Notes: generated by a model from the sequence alone, not told the origin. Counted from the first letter of the stretch, positions 20,650 to 31,233 are shown. The stretch is DNA of 64,000 bases from Oceanospirillaceae bacterium (GCA_013215505.1 JABSQZ010000023.1:53107-117106); one strand, 5' to 3'. Numbers and translations: made by a program.

Positions 20650-22122
20650 TCAGACTTTCGGACGCATCGCCGGGAATAAAATAACATCGCGGATCGAGTC
20701 ACAGTCAGCAAAGAACATCACTAATCTGTCGATACCAATACCTTGACCTGCTGTCGGCGGCAAACCGTATTCCAGGGCAGTGATGTAATCTTCATCGTAA
20801 TGCATAGCCTCATCATCACCCGCTTCCATCTCAGCGACTTGATCTTTAAAGCGCTGTGCCTGATCTTCTGAATCGTTAAGCTCAGAAAAACCGTTGGCCA
20901 CTTCACGGCCACCGACAAAAAACTCAAATCTATCAGTGATAAACGCATTGTCATCGTTGCGACGCGCCAGCGGAGATACTTCGGCGGGATATTGCGTGAT
21001 AAAGGTTGGGCTATCCAACTTATCTTCTACTGTCTTCTCAAAGATTTCAATCTGCACTTTACCTAGACCGTAACCGTCTTTTAACGGAATATGCAGCGCT
21101 TCTGCCACTGCTCTTGCAGAAGTTTCGTTATCAATATCGGCCGCACTTAAAGTCGGGTTGTAGTGCAAAATAGAGTCAAAAACGCTAATCCGGGTAAATG
21201 GCAGTGATAAATCGTATTCACCACCTTGGTAACTAATAGTGGTACTACCTAATACATCTGTCGCCAACTTGCGCATTAACTCTTCGGTCAGATCCATCAA
21301 GTCATTGTAATCAGCGTATGCCTGGTAGAACTCCAGCATGGTAAATTCAGGGTTGTGACGCGTAGAGAGACCTTCATTGCGGTAGCTGCGGTTGATTTCG
21401 AAGACACGCTCTATTCCACCGACGACTAAGCGCTTTAAATACAGCTCAGGCGCAATCCGCAGAAACATGTCACGACCTAACGCGTTGTGATGCGTAATAA
21501 AAGGTCTTGCTGTCGCCCCACCTGGGATCACTTGCAACATTGGTGTCTCTACTTCTACAAAGCGACGCTCAACCAAAAAGTTACGAATCCCTGCCACCAT
21601 TTTCGAGCGAATAGTAAATACTCTGCGAGACTCTTCGTTAGTAATCAGATCAACATAGCGCTGACGGTAACGCATTTCAGTATCTTGCAAACCTTTATGT
21701 TTGTCTGGCAGCGGACGCAAGCTCTTGGTCAGTAATTGGTACTCACCCAAATCCACGTAAAGATCACCTTTACCCGACTTATGCAATATACCCGTTACAC
21801 CAATGATATCGCCTAGATCTAACGCTTTAGCAAAAGGGCGCGCCGCTTTATTAACATAAAACTGAATACGACCTGTCATGTCTTGAATAACACCAAAGGC
21901 ACCACGATTAAGCATCACACGACCGCCGATGCTGACAGTAAGGCCTAGCTGCTCGAGTTCTTCCTTGGTTTTATCACCGTGCTCTTCGAGCAAGTCCTGA
22001 GCGTAGCTATCACGTCTGAATTTATTCGGGTAAGCACAACCATTGGCCTTTAGTGCATCTAACTTTGCCCGACGCTCTGCGATTAAACGGTTTTCATCTT
22101 GCTGTTGATTAATATCTGACAT
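20650..22122 (-). CDS. lysS: Lysyl-tRNA synthetase, class II
   Basis: Charges tRNA-Lys. Length 490 is typical. An N-terminal OB-fold anticodon-binding domain (about 60-150) is followed by the class II catalytic core: motif 2 region [22 protein letters not shown] and motif 3 [17 protein letters not shown] near the C-terminus. It lies 19 bases after prfB, the prfB-lysS pair found widely in gammaproteobacteria. Confidence 0.98.
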   Translation of the reverse strand: MSDINQQQDENRLIAERRAKLDALKANGCAYPNKFRRDSYAQDLLEEHGDKTKEELEQLGLTVSIGGRVMLNRGAFGVIQDMTGRIQFYVNKAARPFAKALDLGDIIGVTGILHKSGKGDLYVDLGEYQLLTKSLRPLPDKHKGLQDTEMRYRQRYVDLITNEESRRVFTIRSKMVAGIRNFLVERRFVEVETPMLQVIPGGATARPFITHHNALGRDMFLRIAPELYLKRLVVGGIERVFEINRSYRNEGLSTRHNPEFTMLEFYQAYADYNDLMDLTEELMRKLATDVLGSTTISYQGGEYDLSLPFTRISVFDSILHYNPTLSAADIDNETSARAVAEALHIPLKDGYGLGKVQIEIFEKTVEDKLDSPTFITQYPAEVSPLARRNDDNAFITDRFEFFVGGREVANGFSELNDSEDQAQRFKDQVAEMEAGDDEAMHYDEDYITALEYGLPPTAGQGIGIDRLVMFFADCDSIRDVILFPAMRPKV

Positions 22123-22141
22123 TTTGTAAGCCTGTAGTTTT

Positions 22142-23236
22142 TTATAGCCCAGCTTTTAAGCTGGCCACGATAAATTGATCTAAATCGCCATCCAACACTT
22201 TGTCGCAGTTGGATGTCTGAGTATTGGTACGTAAATCTTTAATCCGCTGATCATCTAATACATAGGAACGTATCTGACTTCCCCAGCCAATATCTGCCTT
22301 GGTATCTTCGACATCTTGTGCCGCAGCAGAGCGCTTAAGCATTTCCATCTCGTACAATTTAGCTCTTAGCTGCTTCATACAAGTATCTTTATTTTGGTGC
22401 TGTGAGCGCTGCGCCTGACTTTGTACAACTATTCCAGAGGGTCCGTGCGTAATACGCACCGCAGATTCGGTAGTGTTAACGTGCTGTCCACCAGCACCGG
22501 ATGCCCTGTAAACATCAACTCGCAAGTCGGACGGATTAATGTCGATTTCGATATTGTCATCGATTTCCGGAGAGACAAAGACAGAGCAAAACGAGGTATG
22601 TCTGCGACCACTGGAGTCAAACGGCGACTTGCGAACCAGACGATGCACCCCAGTTTCAGTGCGCAGCCAACCAAAGGCATATTCACCTTCGTAGCGAATC
22701 GAGGCACTTTTAATACCGGCGACATCGCCGGGAGAAACCTCTAACAACTCGACTTTAAAGCCCTTGCTCTCGCCCCAGCGTAGAAACATCCGCAGCACCA
22801 TCTCCGCCCAATCTTGTGCCTCTGTACCACCGGAACCCGATTGTATGTCTAAAAAGGCATTATTGGGGTCCGCAGAACCCGAAAACATGCGCCTAAATTC
22901 TAGCGTTTCCAATCTTTTTAACAGTGCCACAACTTCCGCTTCGACTTCAGCAACAGCTTCCTGATCGTTTTCCTCGACCGCCATTTCCAGCAATTCACGA
23001 CCCTCTTCTACACCTGCTAGCAGCTGCTCTAAAGTGGTGACGGTATTTTCCAGTGATGAGCGCTCTTTACCTAGCTTTTGGGCATTTTCCGGATCGTTCC
23101 ACACTTCTGCAGATTCTAATTCGCGCGTCACTTCTTCAAGGCGATCTTTCTTTTCTGCATAATCTAAATACCGATACAACAATTTTGTGCGCGCTTCGAT
23201 ATCTTTTAAGTTCAAGATTATTGGATTAACTTCCAT
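22142..23236 (-). CDS. prfB: Peptide chain release factor 2 (no programmed frameshift)
   Basis: Terminates translation at UGA and UAA. Recognition tripeptide SPF is in [15 protein letters not shown] and the catalytic GGQ in [15 protein letters not shown]. With the ATG at 23234-23236 the protein is 364 residues and begins [10 protein letters not shown], matching the family; an in-frame GTG 21 codons upstream is less likely. In E. coli a CTT-TGA slip site follows codon 25; here the equivalent stretch reads TAT TTA GAT TAT (YLDY) in one continuous frame, so the autoregulatory frameshift is absent. Confidence 0.97.
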   Translation of the reverse strand: MEVNPIILNLKDIEARTKLLYRYLDYAEKKDRLEEVTRELESAEVWNDPENAQKLGKERSSLENTVTTLEQLLAGVEEGRELLEMAVEENDQEAVAEVEAEVVALLKRLETLEFRRMFSGSADPNNAFLDIQSGSGGTEAQDWAEMVLRMFLRWGESKGFKVELLEVSPGDVAGIKSASIRYEGEYAFGWLRTETGVHRLVRKSPFDSSGRRHTSFCSVFVSPEIDDNIEIDINPSDLRVDVYRASGAGGQHVNTTESAVRITHGPSGIVVQSQAQRSQHQNKDTCMKQLRAKLYEMEMLKRSAAAQDVEDTKADIGWGSQIRSYVLDDQRIKDLRTNTQTSNCDKVLDGDLDQFIVASLKAGL

Positions 23237-23514
23237 TATAGGCTCTTTGCTAGACTCATTTAAAAAAGGTAACTGTTGGGCTTTTTCCGCTGTTATCACA
23301 GATAAATGGTTAGTACTCTAATCTGCAATGACACTATCTCTGCCGTTTGTTACGAAAAAAGGCTGCGTATTTTAACCTATGCCGGGCTAGGTTTAAATCA
23401 TTCCTTAACAATGGCTGGAAAAACCTTGCATTTTTCCGCCCACCGCTTGTTTAAGCCCGAGTCAATTCGCTATGATTGTCGCTCCAACCAAAAGCCGTGA
23501 GCGCACAACAGAAG

Positions 23515-23958
23515 ATGAAAGCATTAATTCAAAGAGTCACACAAGCAAAAGTAGAAGTAGCAGGCAACTGTATTGGCGCGATAGATAAGGGCATATTATT
23601 ATTGCTGGGGGTAGAAAAAACTGACACTTTTGCCTGCGTGGATCGGATGCTGAAAAAAATATTAAATTATCGAATCTTTTCAGACGCTGATGGAAAAATG
23701 AATTTGAGTCTGAGCAACACTGATGGCGGCCTGTTAATTGTCTCGCAATTCACGCTAGTAGCACAAACCAATAAAGGATTGCGCCCCGGTTTTTCCTCTG
23801 GCGCCAGCCCTGAGCATGGACAGTTAATCTATAACGACTTCGTCACTAAAGCTACAGGCGCGCACTGTGATATCGCCTGCGGGGAGTTCGGCGCTGACAT
23901 GCAAATCAGCTTAGTCAACGATGGTCCTGTGACTTTTATGTTAGAGATCAACGACTAG
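23515..23958 (+). CDS. dtd: D-aminoacyl-tRNA deacylase
   Basis: Removes D-amino acids mischarged onto tRNA. Starting at ATG 23515 gives 147 residues, MKALIQRVTQAKVEV, the conserved N-terminus. The signature SQFTLVA (about 79-85) and the C-terminal NDGPVTFMLE (the GP motif) are present. In-frame TTG and GTG codons upstream would add 13 or 6 residues without support. No good Shine-Dalgarno precedes the ATG. It is divergent from prfB and convergent with the uncharacterised gene at 24126. Confidence 0.94.
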   Translation: MKALIQRVTQAKVEVAGNCIGAIDKGILLLLGVEKTDTFACVDRMLKKILNYRIFSDADGKMNLSLSNTDGGLLIVSQFTLVAQTNKGLRPGFSSGASPEHGQLIYNDFVTKATGAHCDIACGEFGADMQISLVNDGPVTFMLEIND

Positions 23959-24125
23959 TTTTCTGTGGTTATCTTAAAACAATGCTCTCAAAGCAGCTGG
24001 AGTATACAACATCGAATTAGCAGCTGAATTGAAAAATATTAGCTGCAGTTATGGCTCTCTGGGTATTTTAAATAGCTCTGAGAAATCAGTAGCCTGGAAT
24101 ACGCACACAGAACAGCCACTGCTAA

Positions 24126-24662
24126 TTATTGTAAAGTGACCGGCTCGTCTGCTGCAGTGGCAAACAAACTGCTTTCAACACCCCATTCCAGCGCCAGCGC
24201 CCCCCGGTGAATAAGCGATAACAATTGGTGCAACTGACTGTAACTCAAACTGCTCACGGCCACCGCCTCCTCTGATCCGCTGAGAAAAAAGCTCAATTGA
24301 TAACGCTGATCTTTGCAGCTGATGTCTAGGCGCCTGAGAATCTTCGGTTCAATTTCACTACTGTTGGTTTCTGCGCCTTCTTTAATGCGCGATGGCGACT
24401 CGGTAATATTATGGGTCTCTAATTGTGCGCTCTGATGCTCAAACAGCGCCATCGCCGCCTGGTGCTCTGCAGGTAAATTGACGATGCCCGGCGAGGTTTT
24501 TTTGACCAATTCAACGGATGCGTCCAATAACCGCAACGCCAACCTTCGGGTAAACCAAAAACTGATTTCCCCACCTTCACTATACATATTACCTGTAAGC
24601 CGAATTCGGTCTTGCAGCTCATTGTATTCAAAGGTAAACGCCTCAATTCTTACATTTGGCAT
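24126..24662 (-). CDS. Uncharacterised protein, 178 residues
   Basis: I do not recognise the family. The product is soluble, without signal peptide or membrane segment. An N-terminal beta-rich part (about 1-60; VRIEAFTFEYNELQDRIRLT and ISFWFTRRLALRLLDASVEL) is separated from a C-terminal part (about 105-170; ILRRLDISCKDQRYQLSFFL) by a polar linker with little sequence character. The two halves look as though they could fold independently. It starts 26 bases after moaA ends on the same strand, so the two may share a messenger; whether it is linked to molybdenum cofactor is unknown. Confidence 0.75.
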   Translation of the reverse strand: MPNVRIEAFTFEYNELQDRIRLTGNMYSEGGEISFWFTRRLALRLLDASVELVKKTSPGIVNLPAEHQAAMALFEHQSAQLETHNITESPSRIKEGAETNSSEIEPKILRRLDISCKDQRYQLSFFLSGSEEAVAVSSLSYSQLHQLLSLIHRGALALEWGVESSLFATAADEPVTLQ

Positions 24663-24688
24663 CTATCAATATTCCCTTAGCTGTAGCA

Positions 24689-25684
24689 CTAGCCACCTGT
24701 CATATTCATAAAGCGCACCACTTGCACTTCACCACCTACTGTGAATTGGTGCTCCTTGGGCTTGTTGCCCATCGCTGCGATTAAGTGCCGTTTTAGAATG
24801 TCGATATCGCCATTGTTATCACGCACAATCTGCTTCAGATCGACAGCATGTTCATTACCCAGACAAAGTAGTAACTTGCCTTCTACTGTCACTCGCACAC
24901 GATTGCAATCGCCACAAAAATTGTGGCTGTGTGGAGAGATGAAACCAATTTTGCTGGGGCTATCCGCCATGGTCCAATACACAGAAGGGCCGCCAGTGTT
25001 TAAGGTAGAGCGAATTAGCGGATACGTCGCCTGTATGCTTTTTAAAATATCATCACTGGAGTAGTAAGTCTCTGCACGATCATGAGAGCTAATCGCCCCG
25101 AGTGGCATCTCTTCAATGAAGGAAATATCAATGCCTTTCTCTCTGACGAAATTGACTAGGTCTAATACCTCGTGGTCATTACGCCCTTTCATTACCACTG
25201 CATTGAGCTTAATATTATCGATGCCCGCTGCAATAGCCGCATCAATTCCAGCAAACACCTGCTCAAGCTTACCGATACGGGTCATCTCTTTGAATAGCAC
25301 TGGGTCTAAACTATCCAGGGAGACATTAATTCTGTTGACCCCGGCTTTTTTCAAATCTGCGGCATACTTGGTCAACTGAGAACCATTGGTGGTCAGGCAG
25401 AAATCTTTGAGCCCGGGCAAGGTACCAATACCGTCAAACAGTGACAACACATCGCGCCTGACCAGTGGTTCACCTCCGGTGAGACGAATCTTGTCAACGC
25501 CCAATTCAGTAAAAGCTCGGGCTATCAACTGAATTTCTTCCAGCGACATCACTTGCTCGCGGGGCAAAAATGTCATTTTCTCATCCATACAATAGACACA
25601 GCGAAAATCACATCGATCAGTTACCGACATACGCACATACGTTATAGTGCGTCCAAACTGGTCTATCAATTTTGTATCTGACAT
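24689..25684 (-). CDS. moaA: GTP 3',8-cyclase MoaA
   Basis: Radical-SAM enzyme for the first step of molybdenum cofactor synthesis. The N-terminal cluster motif CDFRCVYC has Cys at 25, 29 and 32, and the C-terminal second cluster is [18 protein letters not shown]. The protein ends in GG, which is required for activity in the family. The ATG at 25682-25684 ([12 protein letters not shown]) is preferred over an ATG nine codons upstream because the extension is only Lys/Val and AAGG lies just before the internal ATG. No other moa gene is in the window. Confidence 0.96.
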   Translation of the reverse strand: MSDTKLIDQFGRTITYVRMSVTDRCDFRCVYCMDEKMTFLPREQVMSLEEIQLIARAFTELGVDKIRLTGGEPLVRRDVLSLFDGIGTLPGLKDFCLTTNGSQLTKYAADLKKAGVNRINVSLDSLDPVLFKEMTRIGKLEQVFAGIDAAIAAGIDNIKLNAVVMKGRNDHEVLDLVNFVREKGIDISFIEEMPLGAISSHDRAETYYSSDDILKSIQATYPLIRSTLNTGGPSVYWTMADSPSKIGFISPHSHNFCGDCNRVRVTVEGKLLLCLGNEHAVDLKQIVRDNNGDIDILKRHLIAAMGNKPKEHQFTVGGEVQVVRFMNMTGG

Positions 25685-25742
25685 CTTTACCTTCACTTTT
25701 TTCTTAACCACAACCCGAGCGTTATCGGATTGTGCCTGGCTA

Positions 25743-26207
25743 TTACTGGCTGGCCTTAGCTTTGGCCCAATCGCTTAAATATTTATCTAGCTTATTGGCG
25801 AATTGCTGACGATCCTGCTGCGACATTTTAGCCGGCCCGCCAGATTGAATCCCACTGCTGCGCAGAGTCTCTAAAAAATCACGCATATTCAGCCGCGCTT
25901 TAATGTTATCACTGTCCAATATTTCGCCCCGCGAGCTCAATACCAACGCACCTTTTTCAATCACTTCCGCTGCCAGCGGTATGTCATTTGTGATGACCAG
26001 ATCTTTTTCGACACAGCGCCTGACAATCTCATCATCTGCCACATCGAAGCCCGCCGGGACCCGAACTGACTTTATATTATCTGCATTGGGTACATTTATA
26101 TATTGATTTGCCACAAAACATAAAGAGATTTGGGTGCGCTGAGCACTGCGGATTAAGATTTCTTTAATTACAGCAGGACATGCATCTGCGTCCACCCAAA
26201 TCGTCAT
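25743..26207 (-). CDS. YaiI/YqxD family protein (UPF0178, DUF188)
   Basis: A conserved PIN-like family of unknown exact function. The 154-residue product has the family hallmarks: [19 protein letters not shown] at the N-terminus, [31 protein letters not shown] in the middle and the Gly/Pro-rich [20 protein letters not shown] near the end. The acidic residues of WVDADAC and TNDIPLA would form the presumed metal site. It precedes moaA with a 58-base gap on the same strand. Confidence 0.9.
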   Translation of the reverse strand: MTIWVDADACPAVIKEILIRSAQRTQISLCFVANQYINVPNADNIKSVRVPAGFDVADDEIVRRCVEKDLVITNDIPLAAEVIEKGALVLSSRGEILDSDNIKARLNMRDFLETLRSSGIQSGGPAKMSQQDRQQFANKLDKYLSDWAKAKASQ

Positions 26208-26520
26208 TCAATAAGCCTTTGCATTAACATATAAAAATTATATAACTGTTTAGCTGCTCTGTAGCTATGATAAAACGGCAACTTGTCCGATTATTTGCGA
26301 GCAACAGAAACTCTGTGCGAACTCACTTTATAGCTTCTGTCACTAAACACAACCTTTAATAGCCCCAGTCATCGCCAGCACATATCAGCTAGCCTTAAGC
26401 ATGCCTGAATCCGCCATCAAGTAATATTACAAATTACCCTAAAGCGCTGCAGAATCTTTACAAATAGCTTTAGAATAGGGCAGTGTATGAATTTATAACT
26501 TAAGAGACAGGATCAGAAAC
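26208..26520. other. Gene-free interval, no feature identified
   Basis: Divergent spacer of 313 bases between the YaiI-type gene and the acetyltransferase gene. AT-rich, so promoters are expected, but no convincing -35/-10 pair, operator or hairpin was seen by eye. Confidence 0.5.
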
Positions 26521-27081
26521 GTGCAACAGCAACAGCAACAGCAGAAGATGCTCAGTGGTCAACTATACTTACCCTTGTGTAGAGAACTCTCTAATCAACG
26601 CAAAAGGGCTAAAGCGCTCTGCTATGAATACAATCACAGCCATCCCGACCAAAAAGGTAAAAAACAGCAGATATTAAGCAAGCTGCTGGCGAGTTCCAAC
26701 AAAGCGGTGATTGAAGCGGACTTCCACTGTGATTACGGTTATAACATCCATCTGGGAAAGAATTTTTACGCCAATCACCACTGTACTATTCTCGACGGGG
26801 CAACGGTGACCATTGGCGACAACGTCATGCTCGGCCCCATGGTCAATATCAGCACTTCCAGCCACCCACTATCACAGCAGCTGCGAATGCAGGGCTTCGC
26901 CACGGCAAAGCCAATTACTATCCAGAACAATGTCTGGATCGGCATGGGGGTACAGATACTTCAAGGCGTTACTATCGGTGAAAATTCGGTGATTGCAGCA
27001 GGTGCGGTGGTCAATCGAGATATTGCCGCCAATACAATGGCAGCGGGAGTGCCCGCAGTTGCTATCAAGCAACTAGGGTAA
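26521..27081 (+). CDS. Maltose/galactoside O-acetyltransferase family (hexapeptide repeat)
   Basis: Left-handed beta-helix acetyltransferase of the LacA/Maa/NodL type, likely to acetylate a sugar from acetyl-CoA. Hexapeptide repeats run from about 60 to 175; the catalytic-His segment is MVNISTSSHPL, and AAGAVVNRDIAANTMAAGVP is the typical end. An N-terminal helical part (about 10-50) matches Maa. The GTG at 26521, with AGGA upstream, gives an N-terminus with seven consecutive Gln (imperfect CAG/CAA repeats); an ATG nine codons later is the alternative. It lies beside the amino-sugar module but is convergent with its regulator gene. Confidence 0.85.
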   Translation: MQQQQQQQKMLSGQLYLPLCRELSNQRKRAKALCYEYNHSHPDQKGKKQQILSKLLASSNKAVIEADFHCDYGYNIHLGKNFYANHHCTILDGATVTIGDNVMLGPMVNISTSSHPLSQQLRMQGFATAKPITIQNNVWIGMGVQILQGVTIGENSVIAAGAVVNRDIAANTMAAGVPAVAIKQLG

Positions 27082-27154
27082 TCAGGGTAAATAGTGACAC
27101 TACTGTCCCGCTGGGTTCAGGGAGACAAAAAGAGCAACCGGTGGCCGGCTCCGG

Positions 27155-27928
27155 CTATTCGTCTTCCGAGCCTGGATTGCGTATCTCGGCCACAAAATCG
27201 TAACTATCACCGGGAAAATACGAGCGGGTGAACTCCATAGGTGTGCCATCTTTCAACAGCCCTAAGCGCTCGATATATAAAACAGCACTGTTCACTTCGA
27301 TGTTTAACAACTCAGCTCTTTTAGCATCTATCGAGGTTGCGCGTATTTTCTGCAGCGCTTTCACCGGCCGAAAGCCATTTTCTGCCAGTGTCTGGTAAAG
27401 CGATGCAGAAATAGCAAAAGGATTGTCCAGGAATTTACGCGGCAGAGATGCCAGCTCTAATGCCATTGGCTGGCCATCAGCGGTACGCAATCGATACAGC
27501 CGTACCACTTCGTCAACTTCTGTCAACTTAAGCGCTTTTTGCTCTTCCTCTGTCGCCAGACCCAAAGACCGGTCCAACCATTTAGAACCTGCAACTTGAC
27601 CGCGTTCAGCCATGACTTCGGTATAGCTTTTCAAATAATTCAGCGGCTGTTGAATGCGGTCGGTAACAAAAGTACCAGCCCCCTGACGCTGAGTAAACAA
27701 CCCCTCTTTCACCAGGTCATCGATAGCGCGACGCACTGTCACTCTGGATACATTCAACTGCGCGGCAATTTCACGCTCCGGCGGGATGGTATCCCCGGAC
27801 TTAAGTACCCCTTCGGCCACCGCTTCACGGATGCGCTTTTGCAGCTGCATATAGAGCGGCCGCGACTCTCTGGAAATCGCATCGGGACCTCCAAAAATTC
27901 GGTCGATTAAGCTAGTTGCTGTACCCAT
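27155..27928 (-). CDS. GntR/HutC-family regulator of the amino-sugar module
   Basis: 257-residue repressor-type protein. A winged HTH lies at about 24-85 (GDTIPPEREIAAQLNVSRVT then the DLVKEGLFTQRQGAGTFV wing) and a UTRA effector domain at about 100-250 (ending FTRSYFPGDSYDFVAEI). DasR/NagR-type members sense GlcN-6-P or GlcNAc-6-P. It begins 26 bases after the transporter ATPase gene on the same strand, so it is probably in the transporter operon. The repeated 17-base motif in the transporter/nagB divergent promoter is its likely operator. Confidence 0.88.
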   Translation of the reverse strand: MGTATSLIDRIFGGPDAISRESRPLYMQLQKRIREAVAEGVLKSGDTIPPEREIAAQLNVSRVTVRRAIDDLVKEGLFTQRQGAGTFVTDRIQQPLNYLKSYTEVMAERGQVAGSKWLDRSLGLATEEEQKALKLTEVDEVVRLYRLRTADGQPMALELASLPRKFLDNPFAISASLYQTLAENGFRPVKALQKIRATSIDAKRAELLNIEVNSAVLYIERLGLLKDGTPMEFTRSYFPGDSYDFVAEIRNPGSEDE

Positions 27929-27954
27929 AGGTAACTTTTATATCCTATTTATGT

Positions 27955-29097
27955 TTAGGCTATTGCCTTAAGCCGTGCAAGCTCAGCCGGTGATTTTGTA
28001 TTACCTGCTCTATGTCTTTTTAGCGCGAGTCCATCGGCATTAAAAACATGCGCACTTTCAGCATTAAAGGAGATATCTATAGTTTCGCCTATTGTGGTAG
28101 TGCTCTCTCCTGAGGTGCGCATCACCATTTCAGTAGCATCGCTGAGAGTCAGATACAAATAACTTGCCTCTCCCAACTGCTCAACCAGTGATACACTGGC
28201 AGATATTCGCTCACCCAGATCAGAATCTTCACTGAGGTTTTCAGGCCTGATACCCAAAGTGACGTCATCATCCAAGTTACAACTAGTCACGTCAACAAAT
28301 GCTTTAGTAATAGCCCCGTTAGATAAGCGCAACACTAAGTGATCTGCTTCTATGCTCTGCACTTTAGCAGCGATGAAATTCATTTTTGGCGAGCCGATAA
28401 AACCGGCGACAAATTCAGTGATAGGATGCTGATATAACTCTAGAGGCGTACCGCACTGCTCTACCCGCCCTTGGTTCATCACTACGATCTTATCACCTAA
28501 AGTCATGGCCTCTGTCTGATCGTGAGTCACATAAATAATTGTCGCCCCCAATTCTTGATGCAGCTTGCCAATTTCTACTCGGGTCTGTACCCGCAGGGCC
28601 GCATCTAGATTAGACAATGGCTCGTCAAACAAAAACACTTTTGGATCTCGCACTATCGCACGCCCAATCGCCACACGCTGTCGCTGACCACCTGAGAGTT
28701 CACGGGGCAGACGCTCCAGCAAATGATCTATGTGTAAAGTTTTAGCGGCCTGTTGTACTTTTTTTCTGATAAAGGCCTTATCTTTTCCGGCAATTTTTAA
28801 ACCGTAAGACATATTTTTCAGGACGTTCATATGTGGATAGAGTGCATAGGATTGAAACACCATAGCGACCCCGCGTTTTGCCGGCGGCAGATCGTTGACC
28901 AACTCACTGCCTATCTGCAGCTCGCCCTCGGTGATTTCATCCAGGCCGGCAATTAAACGCAGCAGTGTTGACTTACCACAACCTGAAGCACCCACCAGCA
29001 CCACGAACTCACCGTGCTTAATATCTAAGTCTATTCCATGCAGGATATTGACGTTGCCGTAGCTTTTTTTAATATTATTGAGTTTTACGTCGGCCAT
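27955..29097 (-). CDS. Sugar ABC transporter ATP-binding protein (MalK/UgpC type)
   Basis: Energises the importer encoded just upstream. Walker A GASGCGKS (36-43), Q loop, signature LSGGQ (134-138) and Walker B VFLFDEP (154-160) are intact, followed by a C-terminal TOBE/regulatory region (about 240-360). Length 380 is normal. It is separated from the inner permease gene by 196 bases, a gap that is wide for an operon. Confidence 0.94.
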   Translation of the reverse strand: MADVKLNNIKKSYGNVNILHGIDLDIKHGEFVVLVGASGCGKSTLLRLIAGLDEITEGELQIGSELVNDLPPAKRGVAMVFQSYALYPHMNVLKNMSYGLKIAGKDKAFIRKKVQQAAKTLHIDHLLERLPRELSGGQRQRVAIGRAIVRDPKVFLFDEPLSNLDAALRVQTRVEIGKLHQELGATIIYVTHDQTEAMTLGDKIVVMNQGRVEQCGTPLELYQHPITEFVAGFIGSPKMNFIAAKVQSIEADHLVLRLSNGAITKAFVDVTSCNLDDDVTLGIRPENLSEDSDLGERISASVSLVEQLGEASYLYLTLSDATEMVMRTSGESTTTIGETIDISFNAESAHVFNADGLALKRHRAGNTKSPAELARLKAIA

Positions 29098-29293
29098 TTT
29101 GTACCTATTTCCCAGCCCTCACAGGCATTATCATTCTGTTGCTTTCGCTGGCCAAGTTGCAACTTGGCCAACTAACACACTTATCAATTTGTCAGACACA
29201 CCAGTGCCTTTTTTTTAGCCCGATCAATTATTTCTATCGGGACATCTGCATTTCCGATCTAGTGCCAAGAGTAATACACCACTCTGGCAGCTA

Positions 29294-30142
29294 TTATTTC
29301 ACTGCACCTGAAGTCAAACCACGGATCAACTGGCGTGAAAATATTATGTACAGAATCAACACCGGCACTATCGCCAATGTCAACGAGGCCAATACGGAGT
29401 TCCAGTCTGTGACATATTGACCGATAAATTGCTGTACCCCTAAGGTAATAGTCTGATTGCCATCGCTCGGCGCCAGAATCAGCGGGAACCACAGGTCATT
29501 CCAGATCGGAATCATGGTGAACACTGCCACTGTCGCCATAGCCGGGCGAATTAACGGCACGATTATAGTGAAAAAAATCTTAATTTCGCCAACCCCATCG
29601 CAGCGCGCCGCCTCTTTTAACTCTTTGGGGACCTGCTTGATAAACTCTGAGAGTATATAGACCGCCAGCGGCAGTCCCTGGGCTATATAGACCAATATCA
29701 ATGCCCACAAGGTATTCACTAAATGCAGACTGCTCATCAGGTCTAAAATACTGACAGTACCGAGTCGAATCGGAATCATAATCCCCATTGCCACTAATAT
29801 ACCTATCAGCATATTCCCTTTAAAACTGTACTCCGTTAGCGCCCAGGCTATCATCGCCCCGAACAGCAGCACAAAGAAAATTGAGACGACTGAAACGATC
29901 AGACTGTTACTGAAGAACAAACCAAACTCAGAGCGCAACAGCACTTCTTCAAACCCGACCAAACTAAATGTCTCCGGGGTTGGTAGCGCCAGCGGGTCAT
30001 TAAAGATCGCCTTTCTGGTTTTAAATGAGTTGATAATAACGACAAATATTGGGAATAGCGCAATCAAGGTATAAGTCATTAATACCGCGTGAGTGACTAG
30101 GGCTTTACCCCGGTTGTGCTTCATTGGTAATGCAAAATTCAT
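29294..30142 (-). CDS. Sugar ABC transporter permease (MalG type)
   Basis: Inner-membrane permease of the carbohydrate uptake family. The 282 residues show six hydrophobic segments and the EAA loop EAARCDGVGEIKIFFTIIVPLIRPA (split by position at about 190-215) that contacts the ATPase. The second half NQTITLGVQQFIGQYVTDWN and the tail SRQLIRGLTSGAVK are typical of MalG/UgpE-like proteins. It starts 13 bases after the partner permease gene. Confidence 0.94.
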   Translation of the reverse strand: MNFALPMKHNRGKALVTHAVLMTYTLIALFPIFVVIINSFKTRKAIFNDPLALPTPETFSLVGFEEVLLRSEFGLFFSNSLIVSVVSIFFVLLFGAMIAWALTEYSFKGNMLIGILVAMGIMIPIRLGTVSILDLMSSLHLVNTLWALILVYIAQGLPLAVYILSEFIKQVPKELKEAARCDGVGEIKIFFTIIVPLIRPAMATVAVFTMIPIWNDLWFPLILAPSDGNQTITLGVQQFIGQYVTDWNSVLASLTLAIVPVLILYIIFSRQLIRGLTSGAVK

Positions 30143-30155
30143 TGGCTATTTCCCC

Positions 30156-31085
30156 TTATAGTGCAAAGCGCTGCACGCGACGCTGGAATAAAAACAAATA
30201 CAACGCCACACCGACCAATATCACTAAGAACATCAAAGTGGCTACAGCCGCACCCATGGTCAAGCTCCCCTGCTGTAACTGGAAACCAAAGAATGTTCGA
30301 TAAAATAATGTACCCATGATATCAGTAGCAAAGTTCGGCCCCGCCAGAGCACCTTTAACCGTATAAATCAGCTCAAAGGCGTTGAAGTTTGCCACAAAGG
30401 TCAAAATGGAGACCATACCTATAGTGGGCATGATCAAGGGTAACTTTATATGGTAGAAAGTTTGCCAGGCACTTGAGCCATCGACGACACTTGCATCAAT
30501 CAACTCGTCGGGAATACCTAGCAGTGCGGCATAAATTAACATCATAGGTAAGCCGACAAACTGCCACACAGAAATCAGTGACAAAGTGAACAGCGCCGAG
30601 CTCTCTTTACCCAGCCAGGCATCGAAGTAGTTACCTAGACCTATATCCCACATTAAGTTTTCCGTTATCCCCCAGAGCGGGCTTAACAATAGTTGCCAGA
30701 CAAAACCTACGATCACAACAGACAGCATGGTCGGCAGAAAAATAAGGGTGCGGTAGGAATTTCTCATGCGCAGTTTAGGAGAGCTCAAGAGCACCGCTAA
30801 CAACAGCCCAATCGGGTTCTGTACCAACATATGTACCACAAAAAATTTCAAATTATTCCAGGTGGCGTTCCAAAATGGGTCGGACCAAACCACATCAAAC
30901 AGTAATTTAGAGAAGTTACTCAATCCGGTAAAGGTCAAATCTCCGTTCATCTCTTCATTGTATAAACTTAATCTGAGGGTATCTAACAGTGGATAGACAC
31001 TGACTGTAAGATAGATAAGCAGGCCAGGGCCTAAAAAAAATACTATGTGCCATGGGAAGGCCTTCTTAGCGCGGATCGTAGTCAT
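30156..31085 (-). CDS. Sugar ABC transporter permease (MalF type)
   Basis: Partner permease of 309 residues with six transmembrane segments, the first at about 15-35 (FPWHIVFFLGPGLLIYL). The EAA loop region is DASVVDGSSAWQTFYHIKLP (about 195-215). It is encoded between the substrate-binding protein gene (148-base gap) and the MalG-type permease. Together with the neighbours it forms a complete one-substrate CUT1 importer. Confidence 0.94.
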   Translation of the reverse strand: MTTIRAKKAFPWHIVFFLGPGLLIYLTVSVYPLLDTLRLSLYNEEMNGDLTFTGLSNFSKLLFDVVWSDPFWNATWNNLKFFVVHMLVQNPIGLLLAVLLSSPKLRMRNSYRTLIFLPTMLSVVIVGFVWQLLLSPLWGITENLMWDIGLGNYFDAWLGKESSALFTLSLISVWQFVGLPMMLIYAALLGIPDELIDASVVDGSSAWQTFYHIKLPLIMPTIGMVSILTFVANFNAFELIYTVKGALAGPNFATDIMGTLFYRTFFGFQLQQGSLTMGAAVATLMFLVILVGVALYLFLFQRRVQRFAL

Positions 31086-31233
31086 AGGTTTTCCAGAAGG
31101 GTTTTATTCTAATTTTTATAAAACCGGGATCAGTTCAAGACCCCGGTTTGGGTCAATCGTTTATCGCTTTTTAACATTATCTAAGTGCATGCCAGCAACT
31201 AAATGAGTTAGCTAGCATGACTAGCTATAACTA

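Noticed and set aside
23237..23299. 21-codon N-terminal extension of RF2
   Set aside because: Family proteins begin at the equivalent of MEVNPI; the extension starts at a GTG without support.
29098..29293. Missing gene between the permease and ATPase genes of the amino-sugar importer
   Set aside because: The 196-base gap holds only short frames opposite or out of phase with neighbours, with no recognisable protein.
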